Of a DNA stretch of 64,000 nucleotides, positions 9,054-18,791 are shown in pieces (position 1 is the stretch's first letter; each line of letters opens with the position of its first letter). The notes beneath the pieces are model-generated. The model was not told the origin of the DNA, did no database searches, and saw nothing but the letters and a program-made list of their open reading frames with translations. The position numbers were made by a program, and so were the translations under genes. The stretch comes from Myxococcus eversor (GTDB lineage Bacteria; Myxococcota; Myxococcia; Myxococcales; Myxococcaceae): assembly GCF_010894455.1 (NCBI RefSeq), contig NZ_JAAIXY010000028.1, forward strand, positions 62,001 to 126,000, read 5' to 3'.

Positions 9054-12000
9054 ATGCAAAACAGTGGGAGAAGTGTGTCTGGCCTCATGGCGTGGTGCGG
9101 GGTGTTGTGCGCGATGTGGCTGGTGGGGTGCACCGAGCGCGGTGCGAGTGACAGCGCGGCGCGGCTCGCGTCGTCGCGCGCGGCGGAAGGGGTCGCCCGC
9201 CAGGGCACGGTGCTCGCGGGGCGGAATCACACGCTGGCGCTGCGCTCGGATGGGACGGTGTGGGCGTGGGGTGGCAACACCTTCGGGCAATTGGGCCATG
9301 GCACCATGCGCCCCCGGCCCACGCCGGTGCGGGTGTGGCGGCTCTTCAACATCAGCGCCATTGGAGCGGGTGAGCAGCACTCGCTGGCCTTGAAGGCGGA
9401 CGGGACGGTGTGGTCCTGGGGCTGGAACAACAACGGCCAGCTCGGGGATGGCGGCCTCGTCTCGCGCGCGGTGCCCGCGGCCGTGTCGGGGCTGACGAAC
9501 GTGGTGTCCATCGCGGCCGGCTTCTCCCACTCGCTGGTGCTCAAGTCGGACGGCACCGTCTGGGCCTGGGGCCTCAACTCAGCGGGACAGCTGGGGGATG
9601 GGACGACGACGCGACGGCTGTCACCCGTCCAGGTGCAGGGCCTGTCCGGCGTGGTGGCGATTGCCGCGGGCAACGTGCACTCGCTGGCGCTCACGGCGGA
9701 CGGGCGACTGTGGACGTGGGGCGGCAACGTGGATGGCCAGCTCGGCACCGGGACTCTGGTGGGCCGCACGCTGCCCGGGTTCCTGTCCGGCATGTCGGGC
9801 GTGACGGCGCTGTCGGGCGGAGGCTCGCACTCGGTGGTGCTGAAGAACGACGGCACGGTGTGGAGCTGGGGGAAGAACGACGAGGGACAGCTCGGTCTGG
9901 GCTCCACGACGGCGAGCCTCGTCCCCACGCAGGTGCCGGGGCTGACGGGCGTGGCGGCGGTGGTGGGCGGCGGACAGCACTCGGTGGCGCTGAAGGTGGA
10001 TGGCACGGTGTGGGCCTGGGGCAGCAACCAGCGCGCGCAACTGGGTGACGGGACGCAGACGCAAAGGCTGTCACCTTTCCAGGTGCCGGGCCTCACGCAG
10101 GTCAAGGGCGTGTCGGCGGGAGGCGGGCAGCACTCCGTCGCGGTGAAGGCGAACGGCGACTTGTGGGCCTGGGGCTCGAACACCGAGGGCCAGTGCGGAG
10201 ATGGCTCGTATCTGATGAAGCTCGTGCCCACGTTGACGCGAGGGCTGTTGGACCGGGTGGAAGTCTCGGAGCACTACTCCCATTCCGTGGCGACGAAGGT
10301 GGATGGGACCTCCTGGGGCTGGGGGGCCAATGGAGAAGGTCAGCTCGGGGATGGCACGCTCACCAGCCGCTGGGCGCCAGTCCAATCCACGGGGCTGTCC
10401 CAGGTGGGTTCGCTCTCCGCGGGCTTCTCGCACATCGTCGCGCTCCAGGAGGATGGAAAGCTGTGGACCTGGGGTGGCAATGGTTGGGGCGCGCTGGGTG
10501 ACGGGACGACGACGTCTCGCACCGTGCCGGCGCTGGTGCCCGGGCCCGTGGTGGCCATGTCGGCGGCGGCGGGCGGCAGGCATACCCTGGCGGTGAAGAC
10601 AGACGGCTCGGTCTGGGCCTGGGGTGAGAACGCCTTCGGTCAGCTCGGAGATGGGACCCAGGTGACACGCACCTCGCCCGTGCGAATCGCGGGCGTGGAT
10701 GGCGTGGTGTCCGTCGTCGCGGGCACCTCTCATTCCGTCGCGCTGAAGGCGGATGGCACCGTCTGGAGGTGGGGCTACAACGACACGCCCGAACTGGACG
10801 ACGTCACGGGGACGGAGTTGCTCGTGCCCACGCAGGTGGCGGGGCTCACGGACGTGGTGGCCGTGGGCGCCGGGCTCTGCCATTCGCTGGCCTTGAAGGC
10901 GGATGGCACCGTCTGGTCCTGGGGGAACAATGACAATGGCCAGCTGGGTGACGGCTCCTTCACGTCCCGGCTGGTGCCCGCCCAGGTGCCAGGGTTGACG
11001 GGCGTGGTGTCCCTGGGCGGCGGTGGGTTGCAGTCGGGGGCCTTGAAGGCGGATGGCTCGGTCTGGCTCTGGGGCGCGAATGGTGGCGGGCAGCTGGGCG
11101 GAGGCATCTCCGCGTCGCGCGCCGTGCCCACTCAGGTGGTGGGCCTCACGGGGGTGCGCACGCTGGCGGTGGGCGGGACGCACTCGCTGGCGGTCAAGGA
11201 CGACGGCACCGTGTGGGCCTGGGGAAGGAACACGACGGGGCAGATTGGCGACGGGAATCAGAACCGCCTGTCGATTCCGGCGCGTGCCACGAGCATCACC
11301 GTCCGCTCCGTGGAGGCGGGACTGGCGCACTCCCTGGGAGTGACGTTGGACGGGCGGGTCCAGGCGTGGGGGGCCAACGGCGCGGGACAATTGGGCGATG
11401 GCACCGTGACGTCGAGGCCGTTGCCCGTCTTCGTGTCGGGGCTCACGAACGTCGTGGGCGTCTCGGCGGGACACGGGCACTCGCTGGCGGTGAAGGCGGA
11501 CGGCACCGTCTGGGCCTGGGGCTCGAACGACATGGGAAAGCTCGGCGACGGGACGACCACGGCGCGTCTGGTTCCGGTGCAGGTGACAGCCCTCTCGAAT
11601 GCCCTGGCGGTGTCGGCGGGGGCGCAGCACTCGCTGGCGCTCCTGGGCGACGGCACGGTGTGGGCCTGGGGCTCGAATGCTTCGGGGCAGTTGGGGGATG
11701 GCACCTCCGTCACTCGCACCACGCCAGTGCAGGTCTCGGGGGTGGCCGAGGCGTCCTCCATCTCCGCGGGCAACAACTACTCGCTGGCCCTGGATGTCTA
11801 CGGAATGGTGCTCTCGTGGGGCAACAACTCGCAAGGACAGCTGGGGACCGGAAACTCCACGCCTCGGAACTACGGCGACTACGTGGAGGAGATGAACTCC
11901 GTCGTCGGCATCGCCGCCGGAGAGACGCATGCGCTGGCCCTGCGCACGGATGGAACGCTCTGGTCCTGGGGCACCAATACCTACGGAGAGGCGGGCACGG

Positions 12001-12344
12001 GCCAGGCGGGGTTCAGCAACGAGTGGCCCGTGAAGGTGAAGACGCAAGCGGGCGCGGTGTCCCTGGCGGCGGGCGCCAACTACAGTGTCGCGGTGCTGGC
12101 GGGAGGCTCGGTCTGGTCCTGGGGGCGCAATCACCTGGGCCAGTTGGGGGATGGGAGCACCGTCACGCAGCGGCTGTTGCCCGTGAATGTCCCCGGCCTC
12201 GCCGCGCTGTCCGTCACCGCGGGCACCGCGCACGTGCATGCCATTCGAGGAGACAGGGGTGTGTGGTCCTGGGGTGACAGCAGCTCGGGGCAGCTCGGGA
12301 CGGGCCTGTCTCCTGTCCGGGTGTTACCCGTGAGGGTCTGGTAG
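9054..12344 (+). CDS. RCC1-repeat lipoprotein A (21 repeats)
   Basis: 1096 residues from ATG 9054 with GGGGGA five bases upstream. The signal peptide ends in lipobox WLVGC. The rest is a continuous array of RCC1 (ATS1-type) repeats of about 50 residues, each with a core like LKADGTVWSWG and N.NGQLGDG. I count 21 such cores, matching three complete seven-bladed propellers. Repeat 11 is modified (GYNDTPELDDVTGTELLVP replaces the usual GQLGDGT segment). RCC1 propellers bind proteins or nucleic acids in eukaryotes; secreted bacterial copies are of unknown role, probably surface recognition. Its neighbour at 12403 is a tandem paralogue. Confidence 0.9.
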   Translation: MQNSGRSVSGLMAWCGVLCAMWLVGCTERGASDSAARLASSRAAEGVARQGTVLAGRNHTLALRSDGTVWAWGGNTFGQLGHGTMRPRPTPVRVWRLFNISAIGAGEQHSLALKADGTVWSWGWNNNGQLGDGGLVSRAVPAAVSGLTNVVSIAAGFSHSLVLKSDGTVWAWGLNSAGQLGDGTTTRRLSPVQVQGLSGVVAIAAGNVHSLALTADGRLWTWGGNVDGQLGTGTLVGRTLPGFLSGMSGVTALSGGGSHSVVLKNDGTVWSWGKNDEGQLGLGSTTASLVPTQVPGLTGVAAVVGGGQHSVALKVDGTVWAWGSNQRAQLGDGTQTQRLSPFQVPGLTQVKGVSAGGGQHSVAVKANGDLWAWGSNTEGQCGDGSYLMKLVPTLTRGLLDRVEVSEHYSHSVATKVDGTSWGWGANGEGQLGDGTLTSRWAPVQSTGLSQVGSLSAGFSHIVALQEDGKLWTWGGNGWGALGDGTTTSRTVPALVPGPVVAMSAAAGGRHTLAVKTDGSVWAWGENAFGQLGDGTQVTRTSPVRIAGVDGVVSVVAGTSHSVALKADGTVWRWGYNDTPELDDVTGTELLVPTQVAGLTDVVAVGAGLCHSLALKADGTVWSWGNNDNGQLGDGSFTSRLVPAQVPGLTGVVSLGGGGLQSGALKADGSVWLWGANGGGQLGGGISASRAVPTQVVGLTGVRTLAVGGTHSLAVKDDGTVWAWGRNTTGQIGDGNQNRLSIPARATSITVRSVEAGLAHSLGVTLDGRVQAWGANGAGQLGDGTVTSRPLPVFVSGLTNVVGVSAGHGHSLAVKADGTVWAWGSNDMGKLGDGTTTARLVPVQVTALSNALAVSAGAQHSLALLGDGTVWAWGSNASGQLGDGTSVTRTTPVQVSGVAEASSISAGNNYSLALDVYGMVLSWGNNSQGQLGTGNSTPRNYGDYVEEMNSVVGIAAGETHALALRTDGTLWSWGTNTYGEAGTGQAGFSNEWPVKVKTQAGAVSLAAGANYSVAVLAGGSVWSWGRNHLGQLGDGSTVTQRLLPVNVPGLAALSVTAGTAHVHAIRGDRGVWSWGDSSSGQLGTGLSPVRVLPVRVW

Positions 12345-12402
12345 CGCGGCGTTGTGAGTGGAAGTCCTCGTCGTCGTCGGGCTGTCTGAAAAGGGGTGTG
12401 CC

Positions 12403-15400
12403 ATGGGCCGTGTCGCGAGACGTGTGTCTGGAATCCCGCTGTCGTGGCTTTTGTGCGTGGTGTGGCTGGCGGGGTGCGCGGAGCCGGGCGACTTCGAGCA
12501 GGCCGGGTTGAGTTCCAGGCGCGCCGCGGAGGGCGCCTCGCGGCAGGGCACGGTGCTGGCGGGCCGTCACCACACCCTGGTGTTGAAGTCGGACGGGACG
12601 GTGTGGTCCTGGGGTGGCAATACCTTCGGGCAGCTCGGCACGGGGTCCACCGACGCGAATCCGATGCCCGCCCGGGTGTGGCGGCTGTTCAGCATCAGCG
12701 CCATTGGCGCCGGAGAGATGCATTCGCTGGCGCTGAAGTCGGACGGGACGGTGTGGGCCTGGGGTTCCAATACCAATGGCCAGCTCGGAGACGGGAGCAC
12801 CACGTCGCGCTCGGTGCCGGTGCAGGTGCCGGGGCTGGCGAACGTGGTGTCCATCGCGGCCGGGTTCTCCCACTCCATGGTGTTGAAGGCGGACGGCACT
12901 GTCTGGGCCTGGGGGCTCAACGCCGCGGGACAGCTGGGCGATGGGACGATGGTGCGACGACTGTCACCCGTGCAGGTGCAGGGACTCTCGGGCGTGAAGG
13001 AGATTGCCGCGGGCAACGTGCACTCGCTGGCGCTCACGGCGATGGGGCGGCTGTGGACGTGGGGCGGCAACGTGGACGGCCAGCTTGGCACGGGCACCGT
13101 CACGGGCCGCTCCCTGCCCGGCGCGCTGGAGGGGATGTCGGGCGTGACGGCGATGTCGGGCGGAGGCTCCCACTCGGTGGTGTTGAAGGAAGACGGGACG
13201 GTGTGGAGCTGGGGGAAGAACGACGAGGGACAGCTCGGTCTGGGCACCACGACGACCCGCCTCGTTCCCACGCAGGTGCCAGGGCTGACAGGCGTGGCGG
13301 CGGTGGTGGGCGGAGGCCAGCACTCGGTGGCGCTGAAGTCGAACGGGACGGTGTGGGCCTGGGGCAGCAACGTGCGAGCGCAGTTGGGGGATGGAACGCA
13401 GACGCAAAGGCTGTCGCCGTTCCAGGTGCCGGGCCTCACGGAGATGAGAGGCGTCTCGGCGGGAGGGGGGCAGCACTCGGTGGCGGTGAGTGGCACCGGA
13501 GAGGTGTGGACCTGGGGCGCGAACACCGAGGGGCAGTGCGGGGATGGGTCCTATCTGATGAAGCTCACGCCCATGTTGACGCGGGGGTTGTTGGAGCGGG
13601 CGGAGGTCTCCGCCGGAGGACATCATTCCCTGGCCATCAAGGCGGATGGCACGGCGTGGGCCTGGGGCTCGAATGACCAGTCGCAGCTCGGAGACGGGAC
13701 GGTCGTGGCGCGCTGGCAGCCCGTCCAGGTCTCCACGCTGACGCAGGTGGCGACCGTGGCGGCGGGGACCTTCCACTCGGTGGCGCTCAAGGAGAACGGC
13801 TCGGTGTGGAGCTGGGGCTCGAACAGTTGGGGCGCGCTGGGAGACGGGACGAACGTCACCCGGAACCGGCCGGTCAAGGTGGCTACGCTCACCGCGAAGG
13901 CCGTGGCGGTGGGGGCCTTTCATTCCCTGGCATTGAGCACGGATGGCTCGGTCTGGGCGTGGGGAGACAATGAGCTGGGACAGCTCGGGGATGGAAACCC
14001 CCCGTTCCTGTCCCGGACGGCGCCTGTCCGAGCGCAGGGCCTGGACGGTGTCGTGGCGCTGTCGGCGGGCGTGGAGCACTCGCTGGCGTTGAAGGCGGAC
14101 GGCACCGTGTGGGTCTGGGGCCGGCAGGACACGTGTGAGGACATCGAGGAGTTGGGCCGGCTGGTATGGGTTCCGGAGCAGGTGCTCGGGCTGACGGAGG
14201 TGGTGGCGGTGGGCGCGGGTGTCTGTCATTCGCTGGCGTTGAAGGCGGACGGCACCGTGTGGGCCTGGGGAAGCAATGCGAAGGGCCAACTGGGGGATGG
14301 CACCTTCACGGCGCGACTGGCTCCGGCGCGGGTGCCGGGGCTGACGGGCGTAGTGGAGTTGTCCGTGGGCCCCGAGACCGTCCTGGTGCGGAAGGCCGAT
14401 GGCACGGTGTGGGGCTGGGGGGACAATGCGCGAGGGCAGGTGGGGGGCGGTGCCTCGGCGGCGCGGACGACTCCCGTTCAGGTGCCCGCGCTCACCGGCG
14501 CCAGGGCGGTGTCGGCGGGTGCCCAGCATGCCCTGGCGGTGCGGGACACCGCGACGGTCTGGGCCTGGGGCTCCAATGCGGAGGGCCAGGTGGGAGATGG
14601 GGTGGTGAACTGGCAGGTGCTGCCGGTGCTCTCGGGGCTCGCGGCCTCACGAGGCCTGTCCACGGCGTATCAGTTCTCACTCGGCATCGCGCTGGATGGG
14701 ACGGTCCAGGGCGCCGGGGCGAACGGCTCCGGACAGCTGGGGGATGGGAGCGTGGTGAATCGCGCGACGCCCGTGGCCTCGGTGGGGCTCACCGGGTGTC
14801 GAGCGATTGCCGGAGGGCAGGGGCACGCGCTGGCGCTCAAGACGGACGGGCGCCTCTACGCGTGGGGCTCGAATCAGGAGGGCGAGCTGGGGGACGGGAC
14901 GACGGTGTCCCGGGCGCTGCCCATGTTGATTCCGTCGCCAGCGGGAGTGATGTCCATCGCGGTGGGAAGCCGGCACTCGCTGGCCCTGCTGGGAGACGGG
15001 ACGGTCCAGTCCTGGGGCTCCAACCTCCAGGGTCAACTGGGGGATGCGACGACGGTGTCTCGAATCGTGCCGGTCCGCGTCCAGGGGCTGACGGGCGTGT
15101 CGGCGATTTCGGCGGGCGAGGGCTTCTCGCTGGCGCTCAAGCACGATGGCACCGTGTGGGGCTGGGGGAACAACTCCCTGGGACAGTTGGGAGATGGGAC
15201 GACGGCGCGACAGTCGGTGGCGGTGCAGACGCAGGGGCTCACGGGCGTGACAGCCATCTCCGCCGGGCGCACGCATGCGCTGGCGTTGAAGGGAGATGGC
15301 ACGCTCTGGAGCTGGGGTTCCAATACGTATGGTGAGCTGGGGGATGGCACCCAGGTGCGCAAGCTGTTGCCCGTGCAGGTGAACGCGGTGACAGCGGTTG

Positions 15401-15690
15401 TCACCATGGACGCTGGGGAGCATCACAGCCTCGCCGTGACGACGGGCGGCAAGGTCTGGTCCTGGGGCAGCAACCAGCATGGACAGCTTGGCAGTGGCGT
15501 GAAGTCCAACTGGCGGCTGTTGCCGGCGCAGGTGGCGGGGCTGACGGGCGCGGTGTCCGTGGGAGCCGGAGGCGAGCATTCCTTCGCGGTGCTCTCGGAC
15601 CGGAGTGTCTGGGGGTGGGGCAACAGCAGTCAGGGGCAGTTGGGCACGGGCCTCTCCGACGTTCGCGCGGCGCCCGTGCAGGTCTGGTAG
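12403..15690 (+). CDS. RCC1-repeat lipoprotein B (21 repeats), tandem paralogue of A
   Basis: 1095 residues from ATG 12403, preceded by AAGGGG; a GTG at 12358 in frame is less likely because it lacks a ribosome-binding site and adds a non-signal leader. Lipobox VWLAGC. It is collinear with the preceding gene over its whole length, including 21 repeat cores and an altered repeat 11 (GRQDTCEDIEELGRLVWVP). The first half is far more similar to its neighbour than the second half, where repeats such as VRDTATVWAWG and LDGTVQGAG have diverged. It begins 58 bases after the stop of copy A and ends at a strong hairpin, so the pair is probably one transcription unit. Confidence 0.9.
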   Translation: MGRVARRVSGIPLSWLLCVVWLAGCAEPGDFEQAGLSSRRAAEGASRQGTVLAGRHHTLVLKSDGTVWSWGGNTFGQLGTGSTDANPMPARVWRLFSISAIGAGEMHSLALKSDGTVWAWGSNTNGQLGDGSTTSRSVPVQVPGLANVVSIAAGFSHSMVLKADGTVWAWGLNAAGQLGDGTMVRRLSPVQVQGLSGVKEIAAGNVHSLALTAMGRLWTWGGNVDGQLGTGTVTGRSLPGALEGMSGVTAMSGGGSHSVVLKEDGTVWSWGKNDEGQLGLGTTTTRLVPTQVPGLTGVAAVVGGGQHSVALKSNGTVWAWGSNVRAQLGDGTQTQRLSPFQVPGLTEMRGVSAGGGQHSVAVSGTGEVWTWGANTEGQCGDGSYLMKLTPMLTRGLLERAEVSAGGHHSLAIKADGTAWAWGSNDQSQLGDGTVVARWQPVQVSTLTQVATVAAGTFHSVALKENGSVWSWGSNSWGALGDGTNVTRNRPVKVATLTAKAVAVGAFHSLALSTDGSVWAWGDNELGQLGDGNPPFLSRTAPVRAQGLDGVVALSAGVEHSLALKADGTVWVWGRQDTCEDIEELGRLVWVPEQVLGLTEVVAVGAGVCHSLALKADGTVWAWGSNAKGQLGDGTFTARLAPARVPGLTGVVELSVGPETVLVRKADGTVWGWGDNARGQVGGGASAARTTPVQVPALTGARAVSAGAQHALAVRDTATVWAWGSNAEGQVGDGVVNWQVLPVLSGLAASRGLSTAYQFSLGIALDGTVQGAGANGSGQLGDGSVVNRATPVASVGLTGCRAIAGGQGHALALKTDGRLYAWGSNQEGELGDGTTVSRALPMLIPSPAGVMSIAVGSRHSLALLGDGTVQSWGSNLQGQLGDATTVSRIVPVRVQGLTGVSAISAGEGFSLALKHDGTVWGWGNNSLGQLGDGTTARQSVAVQTQGLTGVTAISAGRTHALALKGDGTLWSWGSNTYGELGDGTQVRKLLPVQVNAVTAVVTMDAGEHHSLAVTTGGKVWSWGSNQHGQLGSGVKSNWRLLPAQVAGLTGAVSVGAGGEHSFAVLSDRSVWGWGNSSQGQLGTGLSDVRAAPVQVW

Positions 15691-15703
15691 CGCTGGGAGT
15701 CAA

Positions 15704-15756
15704 CCCCACCCGTGACGACGCTGGCGGCTCTTCAGCCAGCGTCGTCAGAGGTGGGG
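15704..15756. terminator. strong bidirectional hairpin terminator
   Basis: A perfect 13-bp stem (TGACGACGCTGGC at 15713-15725 and GCCAGCGTCGTCA at 15735-15747) with a 9-base loop is flanked by a further CCCCACC / GGTGGGG pairing. It sits between the convergent RCC1 B gene (stop 15690) and the beta-helix gene (stop 15767), the expected place for a shared terminator. Confidence 0.8.
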
Positions 15757-15766
15757 CGTGTCGTCC

Positions 15767-17611
15767 TCAGCCCGGCGTCGGAGTGTCCCGACGCCGTCGG
15801 TTCAGCACGAGCAACAGCAACATCAGCAGGGCTCCGCCCGGTGCGCCGGACTGCCGACAGCCGCAGCCGTCGTCGCTCTCGTCAGCAGGTGCCTTGGCGG
15901 GCAGCACCTCCAGCGACAGGGGCGCCGCGTCGACTCCACCGAAGCGCGTGTCGCCACTGTACGCCGCGCTCAAGGTGTACTTCCCCGGAGCGAGCGTCGC
16001 GAGCGCATGCGTCGCCTCGCGTCCTTGCAGGGTGACGACCTTGAGAACCTCGGTGCCGTTGAAGAACGTCACCGTCCCCGTGGGCTCGCCCTGGCCGCCC
16101 ACCACGCGCGCGGTGACGGACACGGCGTCGCCCGCGTACGTGGGATTGGCCGAGGCCTGGAGCTGGAGCGTGGCCTCCTGGAAGTCGGAGGAGCGAGCGA
16201 CGGCCACGGTGTAGCTCCGACTCGCCGAGCAACGCCCTCCATCCGTCGCCGTCAGCGTGAAGGGGAAGCTGCCCGGCTGCGTGGGCATGCCCGTGAGGAC
16301 TCCGTCGCGAAGCTGGAGCCCTCGGGGCAGGGCCCCGTCGATGACGAACGTCGTGGTGCCCTCGCCGCCCTCATGCACGAACGCCGTCTCCGCGAAGACC
16401 TGTCCGGTGGTGCCCGCCGCCAGGCCGGTGGGGCTCAGCGACATGGGCGGGCAAGCGACGGAGAGCGTGAAGTCACGCGAGGCCGTGCAGCCGTTTCCAT
16501 CCGTCACCGTCACACTGAAGGGATAGTCGCCGCCCTCCTCGGGAGTGCCCGAGAAGACGCCGCCCTCCAACCGGAAGCCCCGAGGCAACGTGCCCGACAC
16601 CGTCGAGGTGACGCTGCCCATCGCTCCCAGGACACCGAGCTGCATGGGCGCGAAGACTCCGCCCCGGGGAAGTCCCGGCAGCGCCGCGGCCTCCAGCGAG
16701 ACGGCTCCGGCGGGACACGTCGACGCGGAGACCCCCGCCATCCGGTTGTCGCCGAAGGACAGGACGGTGCCCGTGCCGATGAGCCGCGTGCTGGCGAGCA
16801 CGTTGGCGTCCACGGCGGTCCGCGACAGCCGCAGCAACGTCTGACTCCCGCTCCCCACCGAGGCCGCATGCAGGCCCACGCCATTGTGTGTGAGCCGGGC
16901 CCGCTCCACGTTGAGCGAGGCCTTGCCGCCATCTTCCGTCTGCGCCCAGATGCCGGCCTCGGTGTTGTCGGACGCCGTCAGCTGAGACACCGTCGCCGTG
17001 CTACCCGCACCGAGCCAGAGCCCCTGACGGTTGCCGGAGAGCGTGCCGCGCGAGATGAAGGCCGTCACGGCTCCAGCGGTGCCGCCCACCCGGACGCCCG
17101 CGTTTCCGTTGCCGGAGACCACGACATCGTCGAGGAAGAGCTGGCCACCCGCGGCGGGCGCGAAGCGGATGCCGTCCTGCTGGAAGCCACGGACTTGTGA
17201 GCGCTCGACATGCAGCGCCTTGCCGCTGTTGAACACGATGCCTGTCGTTCCAAGCGTGGGCCCGCTCCCGTTCACGGAGAGCCGGCGCAACACCACCACG
17301 TCCTGGGCGCCCGCGTTGATGGTGATGCCCTGGGTGCCGGAGGCGAGCACCTTGCCTCCATCCAGTCCGCCATCAATCGTGATGGCCTTGGTGATGACCA
17401 ACGCGCCGAAGGAGCCTGGATCCATCGCATCGATTTCTCCGCCCGCGGCCGTCTTGGAGATGGCCCCCGCGAAGGTCTTGCACGGCGCGGTGCGGGAACA
17501 CGGATTCGCGTCGTCGCCCACGCCCGACACCCAGGTGCGGGTGGCCTGGGCCAGCGCGGGAGTGGACGCGCAGAGCGCGGCCACGAGGATGCAGCGCAAG
17601 TGGACCCCCAT
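15767..17611 (-). CDS. secreted beta-helix protein with Ig-like domains and GC-TM-RRR tail
   Basis: 614 residues from ATG 17611; in-frame TTG at 17623 is an alternative. A signal peptide (cleavage near ALA-QA) precedes a right-handed parallel beta-helix (about residues 20-300; GNGNAGVRV, GLHAASVGSG). Two He_PIG-like putative Ig repeats follow (LPRGFRLEGGVFSGTPEEGG, LPRGLQLRDGVLTGMPTQPG), then a bacterial Ig-like repeat (GEPTGTVTFFNGTEVLKVV) and a C-terminal GCGC, hydrophobic stretch and RRRR, the myxobacterial GC-TM-RRR surface-sorting signal. It starts eight bases after the stop of its paralogue at 17620, so both are in one operon. A cell-surface, possibly polysaccharide-binding, role is inferred. 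Confidence 0.87.
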   Translation of the reverse strand: MGVHLRCILVAALCASTPALAQATRTWVSGVGDDANPCSRTAPCKTFAGAISKTAAGGEIDAMDPGSFGALVITKAITIDGGLDGGKVLASGTQGITINAGAQDVVVLRRLSVNGSGPTLGTTGIVFNSGKALHVERSQVRGFQQDGIRFAPAAGGQLFLDDVVVSGNGNAGVRVGGTAGAVTAFISRGTLSGNRQGLWLGAGSTATVSQLTASDNTEAGIWAQTEDGGKASLNVERARLTHNGVGLHAASVGSGSQTLLRLSRTAVDANVLASTRLIGTGTVLSFGDNRMAGVSASTCPAGAVSLEAAALPGLPRGGVFAPMQLGVLGAMGSVTSTVSGTLPRGFRLEGGVFSGTPEEGGDYPFSVTVTDGNGCTASRDFTLSVACPPMSLSPTGLAAGTTGQVFAETAFVHEGGEGTTTFVIDGALPRGLQLRDGVLTGMPTQPGSFPFTLTATDGGRCSASRSYTVAVARSSDFQEATLQLQASANPTYAGDAVSVTARVVGGQGEPTGTVTFFNGTEVLKVVTLQGREATHALATLAPGKYTLSAAYSGDTRFGGVDAAPLSLEVLPAKAPADESDDGCGCRQSGAPGGALLMLLLLVLNRRRRDTPTPG

Positions 17612-17619
17612 CGCGCGGC

Positions 17620-18549
17620 TCAATTCTGCGGCAGCGTGGTGGAGGGGGAGCCATCCGTGCCGTTGCCCGCGGCGACGCGATTGTTCCCGAACGAGCCGAC
17701 CGGGCCGTCCAGCCCCAGGCCGGTGTTGTGGCCCACCGTCGTGTCGGAGATGCGCACCTGCGCCGGAGCCTCCGCCTTGATGCCGACACCGTTCTGCGCC
17801 ACCACGGCCCGCTCCAGGGTGACCTGCGCCCCACCCACCGCCAGGATGCCCTGCTCGGAGTGGCCCACCACCGTCGTGTCATTCACCGTGACGCGCGCGC
17901 CGTTCAGCGCGTGGAGGCCGATGAGGCCGGACGCAATCTGGCTGTTTCCAATCACAGCCCCGCCGCTCGCCACCTGGATGCCGCCCGAGGTGTCGCCGGC
18001 GTTCGTTGGCGCCTTCATGGTCGCGCCGTTGACCGTGGTGTTGCGCACGACGAGCTGCACGGCCCCCGCGGAGGGCAGCACGTTGATGCCCGAGTTGATG
18101 AATCCCTGAATCGTGCAGTTCTCCAGCAGCACCTTGCCCGCCGCGAGGATTCGGATGGCGTCCAGCCCCGTGGTGCCGCCGTTCAGGGCGACGTTCCTCA
18201 GGATGACGGTGGCGCCCGCCGCGTTCACGACCACGCCATTCGTCCCCGAAAAGAGGATGCCTCCGGCGTAGGGCCCGCCATCAATCGTGATGGACTTGGT
18301 GATGGTCACCGCGCCGTAGCCACCCGGATCCATGGCGTCGATCTCCCCGCCCGCGGCCGTCTTGGAGATGGCCCCCGCGTACGTCTTGCACGGCGCGGTG
18401 CGGGAGCACGGGTTCACGTCATCTCCCACGCCAGAGACCCAGGTGCGGGTCGCCTGCGCGGAGGCGGAGGACCCCAGCAACACACACAGCAGGGCGGGAA
18501 GCGCGAACAAACCCGTCGCGCGAGAACGAACAGAGCCAGGAGTGGACAT
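17620..18549 (-). CDS. secreted right-handed beta-helix protein
   Basis: 309 residues from ATG 18549; the frame is open to 18648 but that start adds a leader before the signal peptide (GLFALPALLCVLLGSSASA). The mature N-terminal 75 residues are nearly identical to those of the downstream gene (ATRTWVSGVGDD, NPCSRTAPCKT, AGGEIDAMDPG), then beta-helix rungs follow (AAGKVLLENCTIQGFINSGI, VAQNGVGIKAEAPAQVRISD). It has no Ig domains or sorting tail, so it looks like a short paralogue left by tandem duplication. Such pectate-lyase-like folds bind or cleave polysaccharides; no catalytic residues can be assigned. Confidence 0.85.
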   Translation of the reverse strand: MSTPGSVRSRATGLFALPALLCVLLGSSASAQATRTWVSGVGDDVNPCSRTAPCKTYAGAISKTAAGGEIDAMDPGGYGAVTITKSITIDGGPYAGGILFSGTNGVVVNAAGATVILRNVALNGGTTGLDAIRILAAGKVLLENCTIQGFINSGINVLPSAGAVQLVVRNTTVNGATMKAPTNAGDTSGGIQVASGGAVIGNSQIASGLIGLHALNGARVTVNDTTVVGHSEQGILAVGGAQVTLERAVVAQNGVGIKAEAPAQVRISDTTVGHNTGLGLDGPVGSFGNNRVAAGNGTDGSPSTTLPQN

Positions 18550-18648
18550 GGTGAGCCACGCTACCTCGCTCGTGTTCCGTCCACGAACGACGCAAGTCCG
18601 TGATTCACCCCGAGACGGCCTGAGTCCTTCGGTCTTCAGATTCTTCAC

Positions 18649-18723
18649 GGTGTTTCAGCCTTTCCCATGAAAGCTGAATGCACCGAGGAGGTGTTTCAGC
18701 CTTCGCACGAGGCTGAACGCACC
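18649..18723. repeat. tandem pair of similar hairpins
   Basis: Two copies of a 34-36-base element (18649-18684 and 18690-18723) share GGTGTTTCAGCCTT at the left and GCTGAA(T/C)GCACC at the right, separated by GAGGA. Each can fold: the second has CAGCCT / AGGCTG around a short loop, with flanking GGTG / CACC pairing. They lie between the divergent starts and ends of the beta-helix and coiled-coil genes. They could be terminators for neither coding direction in particular, or a small REP-like repeat. Confidence 0.6.
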
Positions 18724-18791
18724 CGGGAGAAAAGCTTCGCCCGGGGGCGCCCGCCAGCATGCGAGCGTCCCCGGGATTCTCTCCAGACGGA

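Noticed and set aside
10071..12239. Long minus-strand open frame (over 700 codons) opposite the RCC1 genes
   Set aside because: It is rich in His/Arg/Gln/Gly with no domain or start signal, the usual shadow of a high-GC coding strand with repeats. The plus-strand RCC1 repeats are unmistakable.
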